Source: Allium sativum (taxonomy: Eukaryota; Streptophyta; Magnoliopsida; Asparagales; Amaryllidaceae). From it: a stretch of 64,000 nt of DNA. The notes under the pieces were generated by a model. It did no database searches and was not told the DNA's origin. It saw nothing but the letters and a program-made list of their open reading frames with translations. The DNA is taken from assembly GCA_030737875.1 (NCBI GenBank), contig CM060912.1, forward strand, positions 876,393,199-876,457,198, written 5' to 3'. Shown in pieces: positions 44,062 through 55,730 of the stretch. The position numbers and the translations under genes are program-made. Numbering within the stretch: the first letter of the stretch is position 1; each line of letters opens with the position of its first letter.

Positions 44062-46254
44062 TGTGGGCATAGTAGGTTGTTTCCAGTTCTGAATCGCTGT
44101 AATTTTGCTTGGATCTACAGCGATTCCCTCTTTTGATACGACATGGCCTAGGAATTTAACTTCATTCTGCCAGAAGACACACTTAGAAAATTTAGCTTTC
44201 AAGACATTTCTCCTTAAAATTTTCAACACTTGTTCTAAATGTTTTGCATGCTCTTCTTCCGACTTAGAGTAGATTAGAATGTCATCGATGAAGACTAGAA
44301 CAAATTTATTCAATACACCACGAAACACCCTGTTCATAAGATCAACGAAGTATGCCGGAGTGTTACACAAGCCGAACGACATTACTAACCATTCGTAGAA
44401 TAAATCGGGACCCCTGAAGGCTGTCAAAGGAACACAGTCTTCAGCTATACGCAATTGGTGGAAACCTGTAGCTAGGTCCATTCTGGAGAATACGGTTGCT
44501 CCATTTAATTGATCTAACAGATCGTCTATTCGGGGCAAAGGATATTTGTTCATCAGTGTTTGTTTATTGAGATCTCGATAATCAACGCAAAGTCTTAGAG
44601 TACCGTCTGATTTCGGGACAAATACTACTGCGGTTCCCCACACTGAAAAGCTTGGTCTGATCAGACCTTTCCAAAGTAATTCTCGGGTTTGACTACTTAG
44701 CTCTTCTTTTTCTTTTGGGGCCATTCTTCTAATCGGATGGACAACTGGTCGGGCATTCGGATATAGATCAATTCTAAATTCAATTTCTCTTTGCGGTGGT
44801 AAGTTTTCTACTTCTTCAAACACATCCGCATAGTTTTTCACGACCGGTATCTTTTTTATTGAAGGGGGAGTAACTTCTAAAGAAGACCAAAATTCGGTTC
44901 TATTTATTTCTGAGCCATGGCATGGTATATATATAGGTCCAAGCTTCGTTTCGACTTTAACGATTCTTTCGGCACATCTAACTTCGGCCTTATATTTTGT
45001 TAACCATTCCAAACCGAGAATAACATCGAATTCCAATAGATTGATGATTATTAAGTTGATAGGAAACTTGTAGAAGGAATAGGAGACAGGCACTCTACAG
45101 TATGAACTGAGACTAACAGAACCTCCTATCGGATTTTGAACTTTAATTGGTTCCTTTAGAATTCTTTGATTCAATTTTAACTTGTGAACAATTTTACCAG
45201 AAATGAAGCTACGTGATGCACCAGTATCAAAAAGTACAGAAACAGGAATATTTTTAATGGTAAGGGTACCTCCCAAGACATCGGGTTTACCTGATCCATC
45301 GGTGGTAGCTGGCGGGGTATTCCCGTCATAGACATGGGCCACTTGTGCGCTCTTCTTCAAAGGACAATTCCTGCTGTAGTGCCCCTTCTTGTGGCAGTTG
45401 TAGCATTCGGCAGAGTCATTGGCCTTTGGCTTCTTTGGGGCCTTGCATACATTAGAGAAATGAACGGGCTTCCCGCAATTGTAGCAGCTTCCTCTCGGGA
45501 TCTTTGCGGGTTTTTGAGTAGCGGCCGCTGTGATGCTAGATTCGGGTTGGTCTATTGAAGCCTTGCGCTTATTCCCTGCTTGGCTTTTAGCGCGGTCTTG
45601 GCTAGCATGTCTCTCATCCATGTCTTCGTAGTTGCAAGCCATCTCTACTAGTTCTGTAAAAGAGAGTTTGATGTTGCTCATAGCTCTATCGTGATACTTG
45701 CGCTTCAGCCCAAATATGAATCTCTTATTCTTCGCTTTGTTGGTCAAAACCAGCTCTGGAGCATAGCGCGATAGCTGAGTGAACTTATTCAGATAGTCCT
45801 GAATAGAGAGGTCTCCCTGCTGGAGATTAGCAAATTGCTCCCGCATCCTATCTAGAGCTTGTTCCGGTACAAACTTCTCATTGAATAAAGTCTTGAACTG
45901 CTCCCAAGTCCCGATAGTACCAGCTGCATCCCTAGAGGTAATGGCATCCCACCATAGCTCTGCTTCTTCCTGAAGGAGCCAAATGCCAAGTCGGGCTTTG
46001 TTGTTAGTTCCCATGCCCATACCCTCGAAGATTTTCTCACAGGTTTTCAGCCAAGCGATAGCTTCGGTCACTGTGCCAGTGCCAGTAAAAGGTTTCCCTC
46101 CAAGATTTCTGTACCTCTTAGCTACTTTGTCGAGCTCAAAGTCTTCTGGTGCTGGTGGCGGAATGATAGGACCTTCCACTACTACGGGGATATTCCCCCG
46201 TCCTCCTGCTGCATCTCCTCGGCCTCCTCTAGGTGCTGCTCCACGTGTAGCCAT
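44059..46254 (-). CDS. Upstream part of W gag-pol: gag, protease, reverse transcriptase
   Basis: 731 residues from ATG to a premature TAA. A Gly/Arg-rich start (1-20) is followed by a retrotransposon gag domain (about 60-210) and two CX2CX4HX4C zinc knuckles (C257-C270 and C284-C297); the first has Val where Gly is usual. The protease motif is DTGAS at 343-347. RT spans about 475-715 with catalytic D593 (RMDLATG) and FIDD (D657, D658). The stretch after TAFR differs from the usual Ty3/gypsy consensus, and [10 protein letters not shown] replaces the more usual MPFGLTNAPA, so RT may also be weakened. The start was chosen because it is the first in-frame ATG and yields the expected gag N-terminus. 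Confidence 0.94.
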   Translation of the reverse strand: MATRGAAPRGGRGDAAGGRGNIPVVVEGPIIPPPAPEDFELDKVAKRYRNLGGKPFTGTGTVTEAIAWLKTCEKIFEGMGMGTNNKARLGIWLLQEEAELWWDAITSRDAAGTIGTWEQFKTLFNEKFVPEQALDRMREQFANLQQGDLSIQDYLNKFTQLSRYAPELVLTNKAKNKRFIFGLKRKYHDRAMSNIKLSFTELVEMACNYEDMDERHASQDRAKSQAGNKRKASIDQPESSITAAATQKPAKIPRGSCYNCGKPVHFSNVCKAPKKPKANDSAECYNCHKKGHYSRNCPLKKSAQVAHVYDGNTPPATTDGSGKPDVLGGTLTIKNIPVSVLFDTGASRSFISGKIVHKLKLNQRILKEPIKVQNPIGGSVSLSSYCRVPVSYSFYKFPINLIIINLLEFDVILGLEWLTKYKAEVRCAERIVKVETKLGPIYIPCHGSEINRTEFWSSLEVTPPSIKKIPVVKNYADVFEEVENLPPQREIEFRIDLYPNARPVVHPIRRMAPKEKEELSSQTRELLWKGLIRPSFSVWGTAVVFVPKSDGTLRLCVDYRDLNKQTLMNKYPLPRIDDLLDQLNGATVFSRMDLATGFHQLRIAEDCVPLTAFRGPDLFYEWLVMSFGLCNTPAYFVDLMNRVFRGVLNKFVLVFIDDILIYSKSEEEHAKHLEQVLKILRRNVLKAKFSKCVFWQNEVKFLGHVVSKEGIAVDPSKITAIQNWKQPTMPT

Positions 46255-46384
46255 CTAAGAGTACTGTATAAGCAAGAAAAAGAGTCAAGCTCACAGATTT
46301 GATAATTTTCATAAATGATAAAGCAAGGGAATACAAGGAAAGATAATGATGATGTACTGATCAAATTGTTTTGCTAATCTGCTT

Positions 46385-46452
46385 AGCTCATTCTAGGACA
46401 TTGCTAATCCTATCTCTAATGAGCTATTCGTATTAGAACACTACTGATTCTA
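46385..46452 (-). other. Paired hairpins beside the W primer site
   Basis: Hairpin 1: AGCTCATT (46385-46392) with AATGAGCT (46418-46425), with an inner AGGA/TCCT stem. Hairpin 2: TAGAA (46434-46438) with TTCTA (46448-46452). The non-autonomous elements have hairpins at the same place; P and Y pair CTCGTT with AACGAG. Confidence 0.65.
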
Positions 46453-46497
46453 TTCTGACGAGGTGTTTAATGTGTTAGATCCCTGAACTAAGGTTAA

Positions 46498-46515
46498 CCA
46501 AAGTTCTGATACCAA
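46498..46515 (-). other. Primer binding site of W (initiator Met tRNA)
   Basis: The minus strand reads TGGTATCAGAACTTTTGG two bases after the LTR. It matches the initiator-Met site except for AAC in place of AGC. Confidence 0.85.
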
Positions 46516-46724
46516 CTGTGACGATCCCAAAATCCGAGGGGCGGTATTAAGGATAATCATTAGGGAAAACACATTAATCATCATAGCAGAGTACAGATAA
46601 TAGCAGAAACAATAAATAAAATACTTTTACATGGATATGACAGCGGAATCACAACATGTAGGAATATCAGAATAGCATAACGTGGGATATACTTAGTAAA
46701 AGAAAGGGAAGGGATCAGTCATCA

Positions 46725-46910
46725 TTGCCAGAGGCGGAATACATACATGCAGTGACATAATAAAAGTATCAGTCTACATCGCCGAAGGCGGAATACATAC
46801 ATGCAGTGACATAATAAAAGTATCAGTCTACATCGCCGAAGGCGGAATACATATACATATAGTGAGAAATACGGAAAGTAAATCAGTCTGCATCGCCAGT
46901 GGCGGAATCA
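46725..46910. repeat. 54-bp repeats with CGCC-GGCG mini-hairpins (W 5' LTR)
   Basis: Counterpart of 35995-36180. The fourth unit here reads CGCCAGTGGCGG. Confidence 0.8.
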
Positions 46911-47681
46911 TAATATAAATACAGTAATGGCGGAAAATATCTAAGTCATCTCTATGAAGTCAGCCTCGCCATAAGCCAAAAGTGCACGCTATGCAGCAGT
47001 GCAGAACCAAAAACCACCTGTCACCTGTGTACTAGGCTGCCCGTGTGAAAATAAGGGCACCCGCGTTTGCAAAGTGAAACAAACAACGAGTCAGTCATGG
47101 GGACTGGTATGAGGAATCTATTTAACAGTTAAACAACAGTAAATAGCAAATCAGAGGACCACGCCACTTTCGCGGAACGGGTTTACTCCAGTGATTGCTA
47201 GTGCATTTAAAACAAAGTAAATCCTTTTAAAACAACGCCATGCTTTTAGAAAGAATGAAGCCATTATAAGACTCAGGTCCCATCATACAATGCAACGCAA
47301 GCCGGGGGGTAGAGTTTTACCTTATAATAGCCAAATATGCTTGATACGTATAGAGCAAAATCATTTGATATTATTACTAGTGCATATATGTTTCAAAAGT
47401 GAATAGCATCATAAATATCAAACATAGACGGCATAAGTGCCCCATACCACTATGTCGCCATACTAGTTTTACAATCAAGTCCGTTATTTCGTATTGGGAA
47501 TTGGATTTCCGCCATGAGTCGAGGCAAGGGGCAAGCTCCTCTCCGCTTCGAGACACTCTAGCAAATGCCTCGGGACTACACACTCTGGGTAACCCCTGGA
47601 TCCTCCAAGGCCGGTCCTCACTTACATTAGATGATTAATTATGCCTGAACACACGTTTCCCGGTCCTTACAGACCTATAAT

Positions 47682-47693
47682 CGAGGCGCCTCG
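47682..47693. repeat. Palindrome CGAGGCGCCTCG (W 5' LTR)
   Basis: Perfect copy in the leader, about 1.2 kb upstream of the primer site in the RNA. Confidence 0.75.
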
Positions 47694-49147
47694 CATTCCA
47701 ACAACCACAAAGGTGAAAAGTAGATATATATGTCAGGGCTGGTAGGTCACTGACACCACCATAGCTAGAAAGAAACGTCATGTTCTCCTTGGGTCCTTAT
47801 CCCGTTTTTAACTCATACCGGGGTGTGAGGTTCGTGAATCTACGAAATACACAAAGCTAGGCCACGTAGACCTTGCTTTGATCATCATCCACAAGACTTT
47901 GCTTTGCAACAGAAGCCTTGATCACAGCAACTTGGCATGCCACATAGGCAGTCCACTCCATACGATTGATTTCCATCAATATATAACCTCGAAGCTCGTA
48001 CGTCTCAGAGAAGGGCGTTAAGCAAAAGAATAAATTCTCCGCCGCCAAACAGATATATATTTAACAGAGATCAATCAGTATAGAACAAAATCCAATGTCA
48101 GACACACAGTCCATTTACAAGTCCGTCCTGGGTCTGAACGAAACCGGAGGCGTCAAATTCCTCGTATATCAGTCCAATCAACACATACGTTCAGACGGCT
48201 ACTACTTCCGTCCCCTTTCCGGTAGCTACTCCGGTTAGGAAGCTCAGTAGCGCCCATCCAACCGATACGAAGATCGTCGGTCTTGAATCGTCTTTGCATT
48301 TTCCAATTCGAATCTCTTGATAAATTATTTGAAATGAGGGTTAGCTCGGCCTTTTCAAATAATTCACGTCATTAGAATTTAAATCGATTTATTTTACGGT
48401 TATGTTTTCGACATCCATCTTTCGGTTCTTTAGTGTTATTTTCATGTCATACACATACAACCATCAAATATCAAACAATTCAAGCCCAATTGGTTTATTT
48501 GCAACCTATGTTGCTTAAGATATTTTATAACGATTTTTCGCCATTTTTATTTATTTAAAAATGGCCATATTTAATTAAACGACGTTCCAGGTCGTTCCGT
48601 GGCACTGACGTTGTTTTTCCCTAAATTTGTTTTACACATATCAGAAAATCTAACCGTTGGATTTCTACAAAGTCTATATCAGTGGGAAGGTATTCCCAAA
48701 GCGAACCCAACGGTTCCAGTTTCGTGAGAATCCGACGGTCGGATCTTCCACACTAGTCGTTTGAAGTTACGGTTTCAAAATTCGAACTGCAGCGTCGTTA
48801 TCCGATTTAAATTAATTATATTTATATTTATATATAAATATAAACGATTCTGGCACTGTTTTTCTTCAGATTTGAATTAAACATTCCGGACAATCCAACC
48901 GTTGGATTTTTACAAGGTTGGTGCCGTTGGAAAGATATTTCCAAGGCGAACCCAGCAGTTGCGGTTTCGGGAAAATCCGATGGTCGGATTTCTCGTACTA
49001 ATCGTTTCAAATTACGATTCCGAAACGCGAACTGCACGGCCTCTATTCCTTTTAATTATATTTATATTTATATATATAAATATAGTTCATCCCATAGTTT
49101 CAACTATAGTTCATTTTATATTTTCAACTTCGTTTTCACTTCAAATA

Positions 49148-49215
49148 TTTCACTAACGCCTTAATATTTCGAAAATTTCGCCATAACCTCCTTTGTACGG
49201 GGAGGGGTTTGGAAA
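49148..49215 (-). other. Internal-region-like patch inside W 5' LTR
   Basis: Counterpart of 38420-38490. Confidence 0.55.
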
Positions 49216-49994
49216 TTTATTGGGCCGTATTAGGTACCCAATAAATCCTAAAAAGCATTCACATATTTTTAGTGATATATTTTGGTGTTTACGGGGGAGC
49301 ATGTACTGATAATCACTCCAGAGAATAAATTCTCGTCACCCCGTTTCCGTGTGGAAATAAATAGTCCATGTGCCGTATCTAATAACTAGAGCGACGTGAT
49401 TATTTTCAACTCCAGACCCGTGTGGGGTTTTTATTAATCTGGCATTTTATCGTTATAATTTATATAGTCCATATCAGTCATCAGTTCAACCTGTAGTATT
49501 TAGTCATCGCCATACAAGCCTCTTGCTTGTATGGTAAATCTTCCACCTCGTCACACAAGCTCCAATTGCTTATGTGGAATATGATGAAGTATGCCTATCA
49601 TCAAGAAGTATGCCATGTAGTGTAGTTCAAAATTAATTGTTACTATCCTATGGCGTTGTTTATTATTTCACACAGAAAAACCAGCACTCCGCATCCAATG
49701 GCATTCACAGGAGTTGATATATAAATAAAATTGCGCAGCCAACTCATCAAGGTTTTCCTGTTCAACACATGTATATATATGCAGAACAAGCTAATAATAA
49801 TATTTCTAGCAAACTATTATTTATTTCAACACGTGTGTATTTTTAACTAAGCGTATACATGATAAAAGGAATATTTTTATCATCAAAAATATTTATTCGA
49901 CACATGTGTATTTTTAACACTTCTTATTCACTATAAAAATATAGTTTTCATTGTCGATTCATTTTATTTTTTAGACGACGATAACATTCAACAC

Positions 49995-50690
49995 ATGAAT
50001 TTCAACTCGACGAACAAATTGCAATTCAACACATGAATATTCGATATCGTTTGTATATATATAAAAATATGATTTTTATTGCTAAAGCCATTTGTTTAAA
50101 TTCGAATGATATTCCACACATGAATTTCAACTCAACGAATGAATTGCAACTCAACACATGAATATTCGATATCGTTTGTATATATATAAAAATATGATTT
50201 TATTGCTAAAGCCATTTGTTTAAATTCGAATGATATTCAACACATGAATTTCAACTCAACGAATGAATTGCAACTCAACACATGAATATTCGATATCGTT
50301 TGTATATATATAAAAATGTGATTTTTATCGCTAAAGCCATTTGTTTAAATTCAAATGATATTCAACACATGAATTTCAACTCAACGAATGAATTGCAACT
50401 CAACACATGAATATTCGATATCGTTTGTATATATATATATATAAAAATGTGATTTTTATCGCTAAAGCCATTTGTTTAAATTCAAATAATATTCAACACA
50501 TGAATTTCAACTCAACGAATGAATTGCAACTCAACACATGAATATTCGATATCGTTTGTATATATATATAAAAATGTGATTTTTATTGCTAAAGCCATTT
50601 GTTTAAATTCAAATAATATTCAACACATGAATTTCAACTCAACGAATGAATTGCAACTCAACACATGAATATTCAATATAGTTTATGTAA
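49995..50690. repeat. 125-bp tandem array (W 5' LTR)
   Basis: CCATTTGTTT lies at 50088, 50212, 50337, 50468 and 50595, spacings of 124, 125, 131 and 127. The differences from the other LTR come from the TATATA runs and one lost T. Confidence 0.92.
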
Positions 50691-51046
50691 ATAATTTCAA
50701 TGAAGGAAAATTATTCTAACACATAAATATTTCAGAAAATTTCGGCAGCATAACGGCAGGGTAGTTAAAACCGGGACCGTCCCTAGTACGGCTCCTCGCT
50801 CTACCTTAAAACCTCGCGGTTTTTGACAATGGGGATCATGTATCTAGTTCGCACGCAGGCGGCATGTTTTATTTTCAATTCCACAATCCTATTCTATTTT
50901 GTTTCAACCACAAGAGGGTTTTTTTTCAACCACAAAGGTATTTTTCAACCACAAAGGTATTTTTCAACCATAATATCAACCACAAACAATTATTTCCAAC
51001 CTTTCGTCAAACCATATGGTATCACGTCAATCACAAGCAATAAATA

Positions 51047-51067
51047 TCGTCCATGGTCTGTGGACGA
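51047..51067 (-). other. Conserved leader hairpin (W 5' LTR)
   Basis: Identical to 40313-40333. Confidence 0.6.
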
Positions 51068-51509
51068 GGGGAGTATATATATATAATATAATAATTCACT
51101 TGCATTTCGTCACAATTCAAAGCATATATGTTTCAAACAACGCTTGTATAATTTATACATTGCTAATATAACTTATACAACACATGTACATGAGGTATAC
51201 AATGCGTATATAATTTACACTTCGCTTATATAATTTATACAACGCGATTATATTCACACAAATAGTTTAGATTCCTCACATTGGTTCTTGCGGTGCTAAA
51301 AATCGTAGGAAGGTCAGAAAAATCCGCGGCTTCTTCTAGAATGTAGAGAGCCTCCTTGCGGTCACGGTGTCTCCTGTTTCATCGAATTTCGTTAACATAG
51401 CAAAAAGATATGATTTTTACAAATTTGCAACGCTTTAAAGTGTAAAAATCAGTTTAGCCGTATACCCCTTTTTGGTTTCGAAACTAGGGTTCGGATTTTC
51501 AGACAATCC

Positions 51510-51810
51510 GTGAATCTATGCTCCGATCAGAGAGTGGGACTTGAAAGAGGGGAGCGAGGCGGTCCTATCGGTAGTCGGAGGAGCAGGTGCGATCGCCTCT
51601 GGCGGTCGTGGCGTCGACGTGAAGTCGGCGGCTTTCTGGGCGTCGTTCTCGACGCTGGCGAAGGGAGGAAGAGCGGGGGTTGGTCGGATTTGAAGAGGGA
51701 GGTGGGCGGCGTCGATTGAGGGTGGTGGCGTTGGCTGGCATCGCCTGTGGCGGCAGGATTTTCGTTAGAAAGTTTTGAACGACGTGCGTCGTTCGTTAGT
51801 TCTGGCGGCT
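51510..51810 (-). other. GC-rich island (W 5' LTR)
   Basis: Counterpart of 40775-41075. The 18-bp palindrome is at 51777-51794. Confidence 0.55.
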
Positions 51811-51860
51811 TAGGGTTTTTAGGTTTTTTTTTTTTTTAAAAGAAAATTTCTCATTGGCTG

Positions 51861-51870
51861 GTATTTATAG
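51861..51870 (-). promoter_or_regulatory. TATA box CTATAAATAC (W 5' LTR)
   Basis: Likely promoter of the W genomic RNA. A telobox at 51810-51818 lies about 45 bp downstream, and the conserved U3 block (51912-51975) is upstream. Confidence 0.65.
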
Positions 51871-51911
51871 AAAAATTTTTAAATAGTGTTTTTGCAAATG
51901 GACTCCTTTTT

Positions 51912-51975
51912 AAACCCAACGACTGTCGCCCCTAGCTAAATACCCCCATTCCGGACACAATGGGATATGTTTCGT
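51912..51975 (-). promoter_or_regulatory. Conserved U3 block (W 5' LTR)
   Basis: ACCCAACGACTGTCGCCCCT to ACAATGGGATATGTTTCG, the same block as in all non-autonomous LTRs. Confidence 0.65.
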
Positions 51976-52665
51976 TGGCCATTTCGACTGTTACAGTCAG
52001 TTATTTTTCAAATTAAAATATAAAACATTCGATATTTAATTTAAACGTACATTTCAATTTGCCAGGGCCACAAACTGAATCGAAAAATTCCAGAAAAATA
52101 AATCTAGCTTTGTTTTGACGATACGGTCCTAACAAAACCAGTTTCGTCGAATTCTGAGCTCGTTTGAAAAACGGCCATTTTTAGGTCGACCCATTTTAAC
52201 AGAATTTGACCAAACACGTTATCTTTTGCCCCGCTCACATACTAGCTTCAAAAATTATGAAATTTGAAACTTAGCAATAATTTGACATCCCGGACCCAAC
52301 AAAAGTGGTTTCGTCGAATTCCGAGGTCGTATGCAAAATCTCAATTTTCAAGGGCTATATATACTATATAGCGACCTTTCTGAAAATTCATTTGGCCATA
52401 ACTTTTGATTTCCGTTATGAAATTTCGATTTTTCAGATTCGTTAGAAAGGTATTGATAAACAGATTTAAATATTTTCAGTTTCGTTAAAATCCGTTATAT
52501 TTTCCACCCGGTACAGTCAGACTAAGTTTGTATTCAAAATTTCAAACTGTCATATTATACACAATTCTATATTTTATGGAAATAGGCTATCTTAATCATT
52601 CAAATTTCTTGTTAATAACCTAATTTAAAAATTTTAAACTGGTTCACATTTTCCGGGTTATTACA

Positions 52666-52670
52666 TATAA
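52666..52670. repeat. Target site duplication of W, right copy (TATAA)
   Basis: Equals 35783-35787 and follows GTTATTACA. Confidence 0.93.
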
Positions 52671-55600
52671 CCTCTGAGCTCGTACGTGTCAGTGAAGGGT
52701 GTTAAGAAAGAGAATAAATTCTCCGCCACCAAACAGATATATATTTAATAGAGATTAATCAGCATAGAATAAAATCCAATGTCAGACACCATCCATTTAC
52801 AAGTTTGTTCTGGGTCTGAACGAAACCGAAGGCACCTTATTCATCGTTCTATATGTCCGATACAGAAGAGAGGTCCTCGCATATTCGGTCGATCTCCGAG
52901 TACATCTGGACGATCACCACTTATTACCTTGTCACGGGTGTACAACCCAATCAAGACATTAGTAATCATCCAAATGATGTGAAGATCTCTGGTCTTCAAC
53001 CACCGTCTTCATCTTCGACTTATCGTCGAATCAGTTTTTCAAAATGGGTTAAACCGGGTCCTTCCGAACAACTTGCGTATCTAATAAACAAGTGCTATAA
53101 AAACACAACATACGCCTCATTCCAATTCTAAATATTCTTTTATTTAAATATTCTTATCCTTTGAGAAAGGTTCCCATTAATTTTATCAAAGATAAATTCT
53201 TTAAATTTATTCTTTAATCTTCCTTTGGATATCAATTCAAACCAAATTAAGGTTTATCCAAACTAGTCGGGATTAGCGAACCTTACCAAAGTAATCATTT
53301 GTTGTATTTCCCAATCCCGACCTATTCATCCCATAGAGAAAAACTAGTAATACTCCATACTCTAATACCATGGTGTTATCAGTAAAAACTAATTACCATT
53401 TCACATTCAAATCTAATTAAAGATTTAACTCTCGCTTGGAGCAAAACTGGTGATACTCCATTCTCAATTATTCCATGAATTCGATAAATTTAATTATCTC
53501 ATTCACATTCCAATCTAATTAAAGATTCATTAAAATTCTAATTCAGTTTTAATCTCAAAAGTCATTTCTTAATGATTATTCAAAGTTAAGAAATTAATCT
53601 TATCTTTAACTGGGTTAAAGAACTAATGTCATTTAAAAACAGTTCATGATAAACCCAAAATCCCATTCCATTAATTATGGAATCTTCACCGAAAATAGAT
53701 CAATATATATAATCGATATAAACCTCCGTATCCAACAGATAATATAAATGGAATAACGACAAAGCCTCTTAAATTCCATATATAGTAACAGTCTTCCTCC
53801 ACAGAAGTTCACTTTGATTGTTACAAAATCACGAATTCCATTCCATTCCAATTTATTTTGTTAAATTAGAAAACTCTACTTTGGAAAATTCCATTAAATC
53901 TTAATTAAAAGATTTATAAATTCCAAATCACATTTCACTGTCAATCGGGTTAAAGAACGAATGTCATTAAAACCACAGTTCACGATAAACCCGATTCACA
54001 TTCCATTTTATTCCAATTAAATGTTAATTAATTGGAAACTCTAATAATCTTAATTAAAAGATTTATTCTTTTCACACGGGGTTTAAGAACAGTGTTAATG
54101 AAGACATCATTCACGACAAACCCAAAATCTCATTTGATATTAAATACAAGGCTCTGAATAGAAAATATATCGGCTTATATTCAATATCAAATTCAGAAAC
54201 CATCAAATATCGTATTCGAAATAACGATATAAATACATCTTTCAAATTTCCATAACAATATCTGTATAATCACGAAATCCAACATCGAAATATTCCGAAG
54301 ATTATTTCGATTCAAATCCATTCCAATTCATATATTGGAAATTTTGGTTATATTAAAACCCATTCTCAATCCAATTTATTTATTTAAAAATAATTAGATT
54401 TTAATTCTAGTTAATAACTAGTTCATTTCCATAAAAATATAGTTTTATCCTTTTAAATATGAAATTTTTCATCCCAAATCTTTCCAAATCATTTATTATG
54501 ATTTTACACAAATTATTAATATTTTTAATAATTTTATCAAGGCCCGTGCAGCCGATTTCCATAAACGGTCATCGAACCGCACTTACAACGACCTTTTCCA
54601 AATTGATTTGGACGTAATTCCAAATTCAACCATTAGATTTCAAATCTTTTATATTCGTTGGTAAGCACTTTTCGATACGAACCCAACGGTTCCGGTTTTA
54701 GGAGAATCTATTGGTCAGATCTCCGGTAACGTAAATTCGAAGTCAATGGTCGAAATTCGCGAACAGTCGCGGCGCGGCGCGTTCTGTTCTGGCCATTAAA
54801 TATTATATATATATATATTATATTTCATCGATTTCAATTCATAACGTATTTTATAAATCGTTTTAAATTCGTTTTGAAAACGATTTCTACTTCAAATTCA
54901 ATTTTATATCAAAATTGAATATTCCATATCTTTAATATATGAATGATAATATTTTCAAAACATCATATTGTGAAATCATTTCCTTTTCGATATTCATTAT
55001 AAAAATGAACAAAATCGATATAAATATCGTTCGCGTTGAAATGACCCATATCTAATCATTACGGCTTCACATATTTCCATATTTTCGTGTCCATCCACAA
55101 TCGGACATCAAAATCATATTTTAATTTTTTACTGAATATTATTTTAAATTATTCGTTATTTTAAAATATTCTTAATTTTAAAATATTCTTTCTTTCTGAA
55201 TTGGAATCAGACACAGTCAATTACCATATAATGTTATTTATATTGATTTCATACAACACATGTATACAACAACAATGATAAACAATCAACCATCATCCAG
55301 AGTGCATTCTACACTGCATAAGCATTAAGTATAAATATTTAACACTTACAACAGTCTGTCAACCAATCGATTGACATACAACTAAACAATTGGGATTACT
55401 GTACATCAAATATCATCCCAATACCCGTGTGGGGTTTCAATCAACAAACACAGATTTTATTGGTGCAGTTGGGCGATGTGTAAAATTTACCGTCCCAATC
55501 AATGTCAGTCAAATGGCTGTACATAAACAAATCGTCCGATTTGTAAATGAATATTTATTTCAACGCATCACTATTTTATATAATCCATATATTCAGTTAA

Positions 55601-55707
55601 AATGATATTCTTATTATTCAAATATTTTTATTCAACACATGAATATTTTATTTTCCATTTTACATCACAATCACAATCAATTTCCACAATGCAACACAAT
55701 CAAATAA

Positions 55708-55730
55708 GTCGTCCATGGTCTGTGGAAGAC
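55708..55730 (-). other. Leader hairpin, one mismatch (R)
   Basis: GTCTTCC faces GGACGAC around ACAGACCAT, with one unpaired position. Confidence 0.5.

Larger units (their letters stand above)
42031..46254 (-). pseudogene. W gag-pol polyprotein frame, interrupted by one stop
   Basis: One continuous frame of 1408 codons encodes gag, aspartic protease, reverse transcriptase, RNase H, integrase and a C-terminal chromodomain-like tail. In a working element this is made as one polyprotein and cut by its own protease inside virus-like particles. Two lesions are visible: a TAA at 44059-44061 between RT and RNase H, where relatives have a Glu codon before VRSFLG, and Lys in place of the third catalytic acid of integrase. 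The frame is otherwise open end to end, which fits a young insertion. The ATG follows a leader of about 245 bp after the primer site. Confidence 0.93.
35788..52665 (-). mobile_element. Element W: Tekay-type chromovirus with 6.1-kb LTRs
   Basis: A complete 16.9-kb Ty3/gypsy element: two LTRs of 6142 and 6148 bp, 5-bp target duplication, primer site, polypurine tract and one gag-pol frame on the minus strand. The LTRs differ at roughly 1% of sites by eye over the first kilobase, so this is a recent insertion. The domain order, with integrase before a C-terminal chromodomain-like segment, and the RT and integrase sequence place it among chromoviruses, probably Tekay/Del. Two coding lesions make this copy defective. 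It is the best local candidate for the autonomous partner of the non-coding elements. Confidence 0.95.
46518..52665 (-). mobile_element. W 5' LTR (6148 bp)
   Basis: Near-identical to 35788-41929 with the same order of sites. It would drive the genomic transcript from about 51830 on the minus strand, giving a leader of about 5.6 kb before gag. TA runs in the 125-bp array differ from the other LTR. Confidence 0.95.

Noticed and set aside
42564..46258. Several plus-strand open frames across the W coding region
   Set aside because: Antisense shadows of the gag-pol frame.
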